Shown: positions 1-9,158 of the stretch, in pieces
Numbering within the stretch: position 1 is the stretch's first letter
Layout: every line of letters starts with the position of its first letter
Assembly: GCA_012719255.1 (NCBI GenBank)
Contig: JAAYAS010000293.1
Span: forward strand, 1-16,835
From: Microbacteriaceae bacterium
Lineage (GTDB): Bacteria > Actinomycetota > Actinomycetes > Actinomycetales > Microbacteriaceae
DNA length: 16,835 nucleotides
Direction of reading: 5' to 3'
Program-made: the position numbers and the translations under genes
The notes under the pieces: model-generated
Told to the model about the DNA's origin: nothing
Databases searched by the model: none
The model's input: the letters and a program-made list of their open reading frames with translations, nothing else

Positions 1-285
1 GAGGAGTTCCTGGCGCGCCACGGCGACGTCGCCGCGGTCGCGGTGATCGGCGTGCCCGATCCGCAGCGCGGTGAGAGCGTCATGGCGTTCGTCGTGCCGA
101 CCGCGAACGCGACGGTCACGGAGGACGGGCTCGTCGAATGGAGTCGCGAGCACATGGCCGCCTACAAGTACCCGCGCGCCGTGCGATTCGTCGACTCGCT
201 CCCGCAGACGTCGACCGGCAAGCTGCTGCGCCGCATTCTCCGCGACCAGATGGACGAGGAGCTGCGCGCCGACGCGGAGCAGTGA
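1..285 (+). CDS. C-terminal end of an AMP-dependent acyl-CoA synthetase/ligase (partial)
   Basis: The reading frame is open from base 1 and ends at TGA 283-285, giving 94 residues that are only the C-terminal cap domain of an ANL-superfamily adenylating enzyme. Such enzymes activate a carboxylic acid with ATP to an acyl-adenylate and pass it to CoA. Visible family signatures are VIGVPDPQRGE (fragment residues 15-25), the YKYPR segment (55-59) and the A10 motif LPQTSTGK, whose Lys74 corresponds to the conserved catalytic lysine of the adenylation half-reaction, followed by LLRRILR. The N-terminal AMP-binding domain lies outside the window, so the substrate (fatty acid, acetate or aromatic acid) cannot be told. 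The gene converges on the PucR-type regulator gene with one base between the two stop codons and no room for a separate terminator. The family is secure. The exact enzyme is unknown. Confidence 0.9.
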   Translation, partial: EEFLARHGDVAAVAVIGVPDPQRGESVMAFVVPTANATVTEDGLVEWSREHMAAYKYPRAVRFVDSLPQTSTGKLLRRILRDQMDEELRADAEQ

Positions 286-286
286 G

Positions 287-1984
287 TCAGTCGGCCGCGT
301 CGGTGAGGCGCCGCGCTTCGAGTGCGAGGAACATCTCGTACGAGTGCGGCGCCTCGCGCCATTCCCGGCCGAGCAGGTCGTCGATCCGCTCGAGCCGTTG
401 GCGCAGGGTGTTCTGGTGGATGTGCAGCTGCTCCGCGGTGTCGGCCGAGCGGCGGCCGCCGGCGAGGAACGTCCAGGCCGTCCGCTCGAGCTCGGTGCCT
501 CGGGCGGCGTCGTAGTCGAGCATCGGCCCGAGTCGCGCCCGGACGATCCGGCCGATCAGCGATGAGTTGGCGGCGCTGTAGAGCAGCCCCGTGATGCCGA
601 AGGTCGTCGTCGTGGCGACGCCCGATTCGCGGCCGAGCGCGCGCTGCGAGCCGTTCAGCGATCGGGCGAGCTCGTGCGCGCCCTGGATTCGGAGCGGCCC
701 GCCTTCGCACTCCTCGGCGGCGATGAATGCTTCGAGACCCTCCCCGACGAGGGCGTCGTGCAACCGCTGCAACCGGGGCGGGTCGAGCGGTCCGGGCAGG
801 AGCAGGCAGAGGTGCTTGCCATGGATCGCGAGCAACGGCCGCTGGTAGCGCAGTTCGCGGGCGATCACCCGCTGGACCGACTGCAGGGCGGCGGGCTGCG
901 CGTCGATCCTGACGACGGTGCAGGTCTCGTCGCGGCGGAGCCCGTAGCGGAGCAGACGCTCGCCGGAGTCCTCGCCGCCGAGGGTCTCTCCGTGGAGGAG
1001 CTGCTCGAGGAGCAGCAGCTCCCAGCGCTGCGCGGCCGTCGTCTCGAGCCGGTCGATCGTGAGATGCAAGGAGGTGACGAAGGCCGCATCCGCCACCTGG
1101 TACTGGTTCACCGGCGTCGTGCCCGGCTCTTTCCAGATCGACAGCACGCCGTGCAACTGGTCGTGCGCGTCGACGCGATGCAGCCAGCACCGCTGACCAT
1201 CGAACTCGATCGCGGTCGTCTCCCCGGAGAGCACGGCCCGATCGAAGCCCGACGAGAGCTTCCAGGCGTCGCGCACGGCAGCCGGAGGGAGGCGTCGCCC
1301 GTCGATGCCGCCGTCGGCGGTGAGGAACGTGACGCCGCAGTCGAGGCGTCGTTCGAGCGCCTCCCAGAAGGAGGTCGCCCGCCCGCCGTGGATCGCGTCC
1401 CAGCGCCGGGCGTTGATGAACCGGTGCCAGGAGCCGGGGGCCTCGCCGGTCGCCTCGCCACGGTCGTTGAAGTAGTGCCGAACGATCATCGAGGCGAGCG
1501 TCGCGAAGCGCTCGACGAGTCGCACATCGTCATCGCCCCACGCGCGCGGTTCGCGGTCACCGACCAGGAGTGCTGCGACGGTGCGGCCGCGGGCGCCGAT
1601 CGGCGCCCCGATCGCGCTCATGAGCCGCTCGGAGCTCGACGCTTCGCGCAGCTCCGCGGACTGCTCGATCATCGGCGCATCGGTGTACGCCGGCAGGGCG
1701 AGCGATCTGCCGGTCGCGCAGGTGCGGCCGAGGAGCCCGACCCCGAGCGGCATCTCGAGACCGATCACCGATGGCTCGCGCAGGCCGTGACCGACGGCGA
1801 TGCGCACGACGCGACGCGGCGCGTCCTGCACGCCGAGCACGGCGAGCTCGGCCCCGAGCAGATGGCAGAGGCGTCGGAGCAGTCCTCGCAGCGCCGACAT
1901 TGGGTCATCGAGGTTCGTGATCTCCTGCGTCGTGTCGAGGAGCGCGTCGATGACGGTATCGGGATGCGTGGGCATGAGGGGCAC
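287..1984 (-). CDS. GAF domain / PucR-type helix-turn-helix transcriptional regulator
   Basis: This 565-residue protein has the layout of PucR/CdaR-like activators. An N-terminal GAF-like sensor domain spans roughly residues 27-170, including IGAPIGARGRTVAALLVGD, which is typical of GAF. A long middle region follows. The C-terminal HTH_30 DNA-binding domain spans about 498-545 and carries the hallmark pattern of ageing-prone LERTAWTFLAGG, then TAEQLHIHQNTLRQRLERI. The family reads a small metabolite and usually controls nearby catabolic genes. Here the nearest candidate target is the convergent acyl-CoA ligase, or the gene itself. The longest frame starts at GTG 1984, and an ATG at 1975 is an equally good start. 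Neither has a clear Shine-Dalgarno site. A near-consensus -10 TAGAAT lies upstream. Codon use is visibly less GC-biased than in leuS. The effector is unknown. Confidence 0.88.
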   Translation of the reverse strand: MPLMPTHPDTVIDALLDTTQEITNLDDPMSALRGLLRRLCHLLGAELAVLGVQDAPRRVVRIAVGHGLREPSVIGLEMPLGVGLLGRTCATGRSLALPAYTDAPMIEQSAELREASSSERLMSAIGAPIGARGRTVAALLVGDREPRAWGDDDVRLVERFATLASMIVRHYFNDRGEATGEAPGSWHRFINARRWDAIHGGRATSFWEALERRLDCGVTFLTADGGIDGRRLPPAAVRDAWKLSSGFDRAVLSGETTAIEFDGQRCWLHRVDAHDQLHGVLSIWKEPGTTPVNQYQVADAAFVTSLHLTIDRLETTAAQRWELLLLEQLLHGETLGGEDSGERLLRYGLRRDETCTVVRIDAQPAALQSVQRVIARELRYQRPLLAIHGKHLCLLLPGPLDPPRLQRLHDALVGEGLEAFIAAEECEGGPLRIQGAHELARSLNGSQRALGRESGVATTTTFGITGLLYSAANSSLIGRIVRARLGPMLDYDAARGTELERTAWTFLAGGRRSADTAEQLHIHQNTLRQRLERIDDLLGREWREAPHSYEMFLALEARRLTDAAD

Positions 1985-2014
1985 TCGCGAGAGATCGTGG
2001 GCGAACGGCGGTGT

Positions 2015-2029
2015 CGGCCGGAGCGGCCG
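2015..2029. promoter_or_regulatory. Candidate autoregulatory operator, CGGCCG-GAG-CGGCCG
   Basis: Two copies of the self-complementary hexamer CGGCCG are separated by GAG, making both a direct and an inverted 6-3-6 repeat. It lies just downstream of the predicted start of the regulator's transcript (about +12 to +26), a place where a bound protein would block elongation. Short GC-rich palindromes arise by chance in DNA of this composition, so confidence is low. Confidence 0.25.
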
Positions 2030-2047
2030 TGGAACGCCGCAGCCGGT

Positions 2048-2075
2048 ATTCTACGCGCCCGTCGCCAGGAGTCGA
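2048..2075 (-). promoter_or_regulatory. Probable promoter of the PucR-type regulator gene
   Basis: Reading the minus strand, TAGAAT (2053-2048) is a near-consensus -10 box. TCGACT (2075-2070) lies 16 bases upstream and matches four of six -35 positions. Transcription would begin near 2041, leaving a leader of about 57 bases before GTG 1984. This is read by eye only. Confidence 0.5.
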
Positions 2076-2102
2076 CGGCCCCGTCCGGTGCCGCGCCCGG
2101 CG

Positions 2103-2141
2103 TAGGATGGGGAAGTTGACCTCATCCCCGCTCGAAAGAAG
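2103..2141 (+). promoter_or_regulatory. leuS -10 element and ribosome binding site
   Basis: TAGGAT at 2103-2108 fits an actinobacterial -10 (TAnnaT) and puts the start of transcription near 2115. No convincing -35 is visible at the right distance. AAAGAAG (2135-2141) is a weak Shine-Dalgarno site nine bases before the GTG start at 2151. The short leader leaves no room for a T-box. Confidence 0.45.
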
Positions 2142-2150
2142 TGAACCGCA

Positions 2151-4691
<2,541 letters not shown>

Positions 4692-4692
4692 C

Positions 4693-4735
4693 CGCCGCCC
4701 GCGGGGCGTCGGCGGCGCGGATGCGGCGGGCGGCG
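4693..4735 (+). promoter_or_regulatory. Stem-loop between leuS and the next gene, ending on its start codon
   Basis: CGCCGCCCGC (4693-4702) and GCGGGCGGCG (4726-4735) are perfectly complementary, giving a 10-bp all-GC stem with a 23-base loop. The last base of the right arm is the G of the downstream GTG start. There is no following U-tract. It could slow readthrough from leuS or hide the start codon of the downstream gene. Confidence 0.5.
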
Positions 4736-5502
4736 TGACCGAGCAGTGGTTCGTGCAGCTCGTGGCCGGCTGGATCGGCCTCGGGCTCGTCGCCTTCGTC
4801 GCGCTGCAGTTCGTCGACGCGCCCTACGGCAAGCAGTACGGCGCCCGCACCGCGCGCGCCTGGGGCCCGGGCGTGCCGAACCGGCTCGGCTGGTTCGTCA
4901 TGGAGGCGGTCGTGCTCGTGTCGTTCTTCGGCACCTTCGCGACGATGAACGCCGCCTGGTCGTCGCCGACGCTGCTGTTCGCGGCCCTCCTCACCGCGCA
5001 CTACGTCAACCGCGCGCTCATCTACCCGTGGCGCACCCGCACCCGGGGCAAGCGGATGCCGCTGTCGGTCGTGCTGATGTCGGTCGTGTTCAACACGATG
5101 AACGGCTTCCTGCTCGGCTGGGAGTTCGCGCTCTACGCCGACCGCGGCCTCAGCTGGTTCGCCGACCCGCGCTTCGTGCTCGGCGCGCTGCTGTTCGTCG
5201 GCGGCATGGCCCTGAACCTCCACAGCGACAACCTCCTCATCGGGCTGCGGAAGGGCGGCGACACCGGCTACCACGTGCCGCGGGGCGGCGGGTTCCGGTG
5301 GGTGTCGAGCCCGAACCTGCTCGGCGAGATCGTCGAATGGGCCGGGTTCGCGCTGCTCACCTGGACCTGGTCGGGCCTCGCGTTCTTCGTGTGGACCTGC
5401 GCGAACCTCGTGCCGCGCGCCCGCGCCAACCACCGCTGGTACCGCGAGCGCTTCGCCGACTACCCGCCCGAGCGGCGCGCGCTCGTGCCGGGGATCTGGT
5501 GA
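4735..5502 (+). CDS. Steroid 5-alpha-reductase (SRD5A)-like integral membrane protein
   Basis: This is a 255-residue, very hydrophobic protein with about seven membrane segments (around 9-27, 52-72, 79-97, 109-128, 146-162, and two in 193-228). It resembles the 3-oxo-5-alpha-steroid 4-dehydrogenase family, which reduces a delta-4 double bond with NADPH. Compared from memory with human SRD5A enzymes, the length is nearly the same and the key positions are kept. Glu57 sits in WFVME. Tyr90 and Tyr97 sit in HYVNRALIY. There is DPRFVLG, then NLHSDNLLIGLRKGGDTGY, which holds the NADPH-contacting Asn161, Asp165 and Arg172. GEIVEWAGFAL and NHRWY (His233) follow, and the C terminus is ALVPGIW. The GTG start abuts a GC stem-loop, and no good ribosome site is seen. 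It may be cotranscribed with leuS. No steroid gene is nearby, so the true substrate is unknown. An isoprenylcysteine-methyltransferase-like role is less likely. Confidence 0.82.
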   Translation: MTEQWFVQLVAGWIGLGLVAFVALQFVDAPYGKQYGARTARAWGPGVPNRLGWFVMEAVVLVSFFGTFATMNAAWSSPTLLFAALLTAHYVNRALIYPWRTRTRGKRMPLSVVLMSVVFNTMNGFLLGWEFALYADRGLSWFADPRFVLGALLFVGGMALNLHSDNLLIGLRKGGDTGYHVPRGGGFRWVSSPNLLGEIVEWAGFALLTWTWSGLAFFVWTCANLVPRARANHRWYRERFADYPPERRALVPGIW

Positions 5503-5532
5503 TCCGGCGCGCTGCTCGCGCACGCTCCGCGG

Positions 5533-5551
5533 CCTGAGCCCGTCGAAGGGC
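5533..5551 (+). repeat. REP-like short repeat, copy 1
   Basis: CCTGAGCCCGTCGAAGGGC lies between the SRD5A-like gene and comEA. It differs by one base from the copy at 6539-6557 inside comEC. It belongs to the kind of short dispersed CTGAGCC/TTCGAC repeat seen in intergenic DNA of many high-GC bacteria (recalled, not searched). Confidence 0.65.
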
Positions 5552-5627
5552 GCCACCGCCCCCGCTGTGGAATCCCATCCATCCACACCGCCCGCCCCGC
5601 CCCGAGCCGCGCGGCGGCCCGCCCCGC

Positions 5628-5633
5628 TACCGT
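5628..5633 (+). promoter_or_regulatory. -10 element of comEA; the transcript appears leaderless
   Basis: TACCGT at 5628-5633 fits an actinobacterial -10. The expected first transcribed base, about seven bases later, is 5640, which is the G of the comEA GTG start. No purine-rich ribosome site precedes that codon. No recognisable -35 is present. Confidence 0.5.
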
Positions 5634-5639
5634 GCCCGC

Positions 5640-6497
5640 GTGCTCGACTCACCGCATCCCCGCCGCCCGGCCCGCGACCCGCTCGGCGACCTGCTCGCCG
5701 ACGCGGCGCACCACCCGCCCGACCCCTTCGAGCCGCCGCCCGAGCCCCGGGGCGCCGACCCGGCGCGCCGCGACGCCGCGGCCGTCGACGACGCGGTGCC
5801 GCCGGTCGACGACGACCGCACCGCGCCGATCGATCTCGACGCGATCTTCGTCGAGCCGCAGCGGCCGCGACTGCGGATCACCGCCGGCGCGGCGGTGATC
5901 GTCGCGCTCGTCGTCGCCGCGGTCGTGGTGCTCGCCGTCGCCCTGCAGCCGCGGCCCGCCGGGGGAGTGCCGGCGCTCGCGGCGCCCACGGCGACCTCGC
6001 TCGACGCCGTCCCCGTCGACGCGGCGCCGGCGCCCGTCGAAACGCCCGCGGCCACCGCGCTCGTGCACGTGCTCGGGCAGGTGCCGTCGCCGGGCGTCTA
6101 CGAGATCGGCCCCGGCGGCCGGGTCGTCGACGCCATCGCCGCCGCCGGCGGGCTCACCGACGAGGCCGACACCGCGGCGGTGAACCTCGCCCGCCCCGTC
6201 GTCGACGGCGAGCAGATCTACGTGCCGGCGATCGGCGAGACCCCGCCCGTGCCGCCGGGCGGCGGGGATGCGGAGGGCGCGTCCGATGGCACGGGCTCGG
6301 CGGGCGGCCTCGTGAACCTCAACACCGCGACCGCCGCGCAGCTCGAGACGCTGCCGCGCATCGGGCCGGCGATGGCGCAGCGGATCATCGACCATCGCGA
6401 GGCGAACGGGCCCTTCGCCGCGGTCGACGACCTCATCGACGTCGCCGGCATCGGCGAGGCGACGCTCGAGGGCCTGCGGCCCCTGGTGACGGTGTGA
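5640..6497 (+). CDS. comEA: ComEA-type competence protein: membrane anchor, SLBB and helix-hairpin-helix DNA-binding domains
   Basis: ComEA binds incoming double-stranded DNA outside the membrane and hands it to the ComEC channel. In this 285-residue protein, residues 1-78 are a proline- and charge-rich cytoplasmic tail. About 80-103 form one membrane anchor (AGAAVIVALVVAAVVVLAVA). About 139-200 form an SLBB domain (LVHVLGQVPSPGVYEI, then VDGEQIYVPAIG). About 222-285 form the paired helix-hairpin-helix DNA-binding unit (VNLNTATAAQLETLPRIGPAMA and VAGIGEATLEGL). This order is the usual one for actinobacterial ComEA. The GTG start at 5640 is chosen because it coincides with the predicted transcription start and no better start with a ribosome site precedes the domains. 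An internal in-frame start is possible, because the N-terminal tail is poorly conserved in such proteins. The stop codon overlaps the comEC start by GTGA, so the two are probably translated together. Confidence 0.93.
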   Translation: MLDSPHPRRPARDPLGDLLADAAHHPPDPFEPPPEPRGADPARRDAAAVDDAVPPVDDDRTAPIDLDAIFVEPQRPRLRITAGAAVIVALVVAAVVVLAVALQPRPAGGVPALAAPTATSLDAVPVDAAPAPVETPAATALVHVLGQVPSPGVYEIGPGGRVVDAIAAAGGLTDEADTAAVNLARPVVDGEQIYVPAIGETPPVPPGGGDAEGASDGTGSAGGLVNLNTATAAQLETLPRIGPAMAQRIIDHREANGPFAAVDDLIDVAGIGEATLEGLRPLVTV

Positions 6498-8941
6498 GCC
6501 CGGATGCGCGCCGGCGCCCCGAGCCTCCGGTTCCGAGCCCTGAGCCGGTCGAAGGGCGGTGGCGTCGTGGACAGGCTCAGCCTCCGGACTCGGTCGAAGG
6601 GCGGCCGTTCCCGCTCCGTCCGGCGCCGTCGCCGGCGCCCCGGCTCGACCTCCGCCTCCTGCCGGCGGCCGGCGCCGCCTGGCTCGTCGGCTGGTTCGCG
6701 ATCGGCCTGCCCACCGCATCCTGGGGCATCGCCGCGGGCTGCGCGGGCGTCGTCGCCGCGGCGCTCGCCTCCCACCGGGCCGGGCGGCTCCGCCGCGCCG
6801 CCGGCGCCATCGCGGTCGCGGCGCTCGCGGCCGGGCTCGTCGCGAGCACGGCGGCGATCGGCGCCGAGCACCGCATCCCGCCCGCGCTCGCCGCGGCGCT
6901 CGAGGGCGGCCGGGTCGAGCTCGTCGCCACCGTGACGTCGCTGCCCCGCGGCGACGCCCGCACCGACCGGCTGCGCGCCACCGTCACCGCGATCGACGGC
7001 GCGCCCGTCGAGGCGCCCGTGCTGCTGTTCCTCCCCGCCGGCGACGGCGAGCCGCCCGAGATCGGCACCGCCGTCGAGGTGCGCGCCACCATGCAGGCGG
7101 TCGGGCCCGGCGACCGGGTCGTCGCGCTCGCCTTCGCGCGCGACCCGCCCGCGATCGCCGGGCCGCCGCATCCGCTGCTCGCCGGCGGCAACGCCCTGCG
7201 GCAGTCGTTCGTCGACGCCGCGACGGCGCTGCCCGCCCCCGGCGGCGCGCTCGTGCCCGGGCTCGCGGTCGGCGACGAGCGGCTCGTCGACGCCGAGCTC
7301 GACGAGGCGATGAAGGCGGCGTCGCTGACGCACCTCACCGCCGTGTCGGGCTCGAACATCGCCCTGATCGTCGCCCTCGTCATCGGCGCCGGCCGGCTCG
7401 CCGGCTGGCCGCGCGCGGTGCGCCTCGCCGCGGCCGGGCTCGCGCTCGCCGGATTCGTGCTGCTCGTCACGCCGCAGGGCTCGGTGATCCGCGCCGCCGC
7501 GATGGCGGTGCTCGTGCTCGCGCTCGACGCCTCCTCGCGGCCGATCGCCGGCGTGCCGACGCTCGCCCTCGCGGTGATCGTGCTGCTCGCCGCCGATCCG
7601 TGGCTCGCCCGCGACTACGGATTCGCGCTCTCGACCGCAGCGACGGCCGGGCTGCTGCTCGGCACCCGCCCGGTCGCCGCACGGCTCGAGCGGTGGCTGC
7701 CGCGACCGGTGGCGCTGCTCGTCGCGGTGCCGTTCGTCGCGCAGCTCGCCTGCCAGCCCATCCTGCTGCTGCTCGAGCCCTCGCTGCCGCTCTACGGCGT
7801 CGTCGCGAACCTGCTCGCCGCGCCCGCCGCGCCACTCGCCACCGTCGTCGGGCTCGCCGCGGGCGTCGTCGGCGCGGTGAGCGAGCCGCTCGGCGCGGCG
7901 CTCGCCTGGGTCGCGTGGCTGCCGGCGCAGTGGATCGGCCTCATCGCGCGCACGGTGGTCGAGCTGCCGTTCGCGCTCGTGCCGTGGCCGGGCGGGGGAC
8001 CCGGGGCGCTCGCCTTCATCGCGCTCTGCACCGCCGGGGCGATCGTCGCGGTGCGCGGCGGCGGGCGGCGTTTTCGGATGCTGCGGGGCGCGGTGGCCTG
8101 GCTGCTCGCGGCCGCGCTCGTGGTCGCGACGGGTGCGGTCGCGTGGCGGGCCGCCGAGCGCGTGCGGGGGCTGCCGCCGGACTGGCGGATCGTCGCCTGC
8201 GACGTCGGCCAGGGCGATGCGCTGCTGCTGCGCGGCGGCGGCGCGAACGTGCTCGTCGACACCGGCGACGACGCGGCGCTGCTGCACGAGTGCCTCCGCG
8301 AGTTCGGGGTCGCGCGCATCGACCTGCTCGTGCTCAGCCACTTCGACGCCGACCACTCCGGCGCCGTCGCCGAGCTGCGGGTGCCGGTCGGGGCCGCGTG
8401 GCTCCCCGACACCCGCGAGGCGCGCGACGACCCGGCCGGGCTGCGGCTCGCGGCCGCGGGCGTCCCCATCCGCTTCGGCGCGGCCGGCGATGCGCTCGCG
8501 ATCGGCGACATGACGCTCCACGCGCTGAGCCCGCGCCGCGGCGCCGACGGCGCCCCGGCATCCGGCGACGGCAACGACGCGAGCCTCGTCGTGCTCGCCG
8601 CGCCCGAGCGGGAGTGCCGGTCGTCCTGCCTGCGGGTGCTGCTGCTCGGGGATGCGGGGGAGTCGGCGCAGCGGCGCATCCTGCGCTCGGGCGCCGAGGT
8701 GCGCGCGCACGTCGTGAAGGTGTCGCACCACGGCTCGGCCGACCAATCGGCCGAGCTCTACGCGGCGGTGGGCGCGGCGATCGGGCTCTACTCGGTCGGC
8801 GACAACTCGTACGGCCACCCGAGCGAGGCGTCGATGGCGCAGCTCGCCGCCGCCGGCACGCCCTGGCTGCGCACCGACGAGCAGGGGCACCTCGCCGTGT
8901 TCGTCGTCGACGGCGAGGTCGCCGCCTGGACCGCGCGCTGA
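6494..8941 (+). CDS. comEC: ComEC/Rec2-type DNA uptake channel with metallo-hydrolase domain
   Basis: ComEC forms the inner-membrane pore through which single-stranded DNA enters during transformation. The GTG start at 6494 overlaps the comEA stop (GTGA, 6494-6497) and gives 815 residues. Residues 1 to about 48 are a proline/arginine-rich stretch partly encoded by REP-like repeats (PEPVEGR at 16-22 and SVEGR further on). Then come an N-terminal membrane/OB-like region and the competence domain with LTHLTAVSGSNIA (His280 region), the family hallmark, followed by many membrane helices. The C-terminal beta-lactamase-like domain has DVGQGD (from Asp570), HFDADH (616-621) and SHHGS (His745-His746), so its metal ligands look intact. 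The open frame extends far upstream of 6494, but only by overlapping comEA, so the coupled GTG is preferred. A later start just before the first membrane segment cannot be excluded. Confidence 0.95.
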   Translation: MSPDARRRPEPPVPSPEPVEGRWRRGQAQPPDSVEGRPFPLRPAPSPAPRLDLRLLPAAGAAWLVGWFAIGLPTASWGIAAGCAGVVAAALASHRAGRLRRAAGAIAVAALAAGLVASTAAIGAEHRIPPALAAALEGGRVELVATVTSLPRGDARTDRLRATVTAIDGAPVEAPVLLFLPAGDGEPPEIGTAVEVRATMQAVGPGDRVVALAFARDPPAIAGPPHPLLAGGNALRQSFVDAATALPAPGGALVPGLAVGDERLVDAELDEAMKAASLTHLTAVSGSNIALIVALVIGAGRLAGWPRAVRLAAAGLALAGFVLLVTPQGSVIRAAAMAVLVLALDASSRPIAGVPTLALAVIVLLAADPWLARDYGFALSTAATAGLLLGTRPVAARLERWLPRPVALLVAVPFVAQLACQPILLLLEPSLPLYGVVANLLAAPAAPLATVVGLAAGVVGAVSEPLGAALAWVAWLPAQWIGLIARTVVELPFALVPWPGGGPGALAFIALCTAGAIVAVRGGGRRFRMLRGAVAWLLAAALVVATGAVAWRAAERVRGLPPDWRIVACDVGQGDALLLRGGGANVLVDTGDDAALLHECLREFGVARIDLLVLSHFDADHSGAVAELRVPVGAAWLPDTREARDDPAGLRLAAAGVPIRFGAAGDALAIGDMTLHALSPRRGADGAPASGDGNDASLVVLAAPERECRSSCLRVLLLGDAGESAQRRILRSGAEVRAHVVKVSHHGSADQSAELYAAVGAAIGLYSVGDNSYGHPSEASMAQLAAAGTPWLRTDEQGHLAVFVVDGEVAAWTAR
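6539..6602 (+). repeat. REP-like repeat cluster inside the 5' end of comEC
   Basis: One forward copy lies at 6539-6557 (CCTGAGCCGGTCGAAGGGC). An inverted partial copy at 6567-6580 contains GACAGGCTCAG. A degenerate forward copy lies at 6587-6602 (GACTCGGTCGAAGGGC). The segments 6540-6550 and 6570-6580 are complementary with one mismatch, so the mRNA can form an 11-bp hairpin. All copies are read in frame as part of ComEC. Confidence 0.7.
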
Positions 8942-8967
8942 CCGCCCGGCCGCAGCGCTTCCGCGTG

Positions 8968-9037
8968 CCGAACGGTGCGCGCCGCGGGCCGACACGCGCA
9001 GTGCGCGGCGTGTCGTGCGGCAGCTCGCACCGTTCGG
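8968..9037. repeat. Nested inverted repeat after comEC, possible terminator
   Basis: The outer arms CCGAACGGTGCG (8968-8979) and CGCACCGTTCGG (9026-9037) are perfectly complementary over 12 bp. Inside them GACACGC (8991-8997) pairs with GCGTGTC (9008-9014), and GCCGC/GCGGC segments can pair in between. The whole 70-base element is an imperfect palindrome in the 217-base comEC-holA gap. There is no U-tract, so it may be a non-canonical terminator, an mRNA-protecting hairpin or a dispersed repeat. Confidence 0.6.
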
Positions 9038-9099
9038 TAGGAGCCGCATCCGCTCGCCGCCGGGGCCGATGCCGCCATGAGTCCGGACATGCCGCGGCC

Positions 9100-9152
9100 T
9101 ACGATGGGACGCGACCCCGCCGACCCGGCGAGGGGCCGAACCAGCGAGAGGA
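9100..9152 (+). promoter_or_regulatory. holA -10 element and ribosome binding site
   Basis: TACGAT (9100-9105) fits a -10 box, with transcription starting near 9112. GAGAGGA (9146-9152) is a good Shine-Dalgarno site six bases before GTG 9159 and fixes that start. holA therefore probably has its own promoter in addition to any readthrough from comEC. Confidence 0.5.
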
Positions 9153-9158
9153 CGCACT

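Noticed and set aside
1985..2150. T-box or other riboswitch before leuS
   Set aside because: The predicted leader is only about 36 bases, with no room for a specifier loop or antiterminator.
5567..6493. Upstream extension of the comEC frame
   Set aside because: It overlaps all of comEA in another frame and is arginine-rich nonsense; the GTGA-coupled start at 6494 explains the gene.
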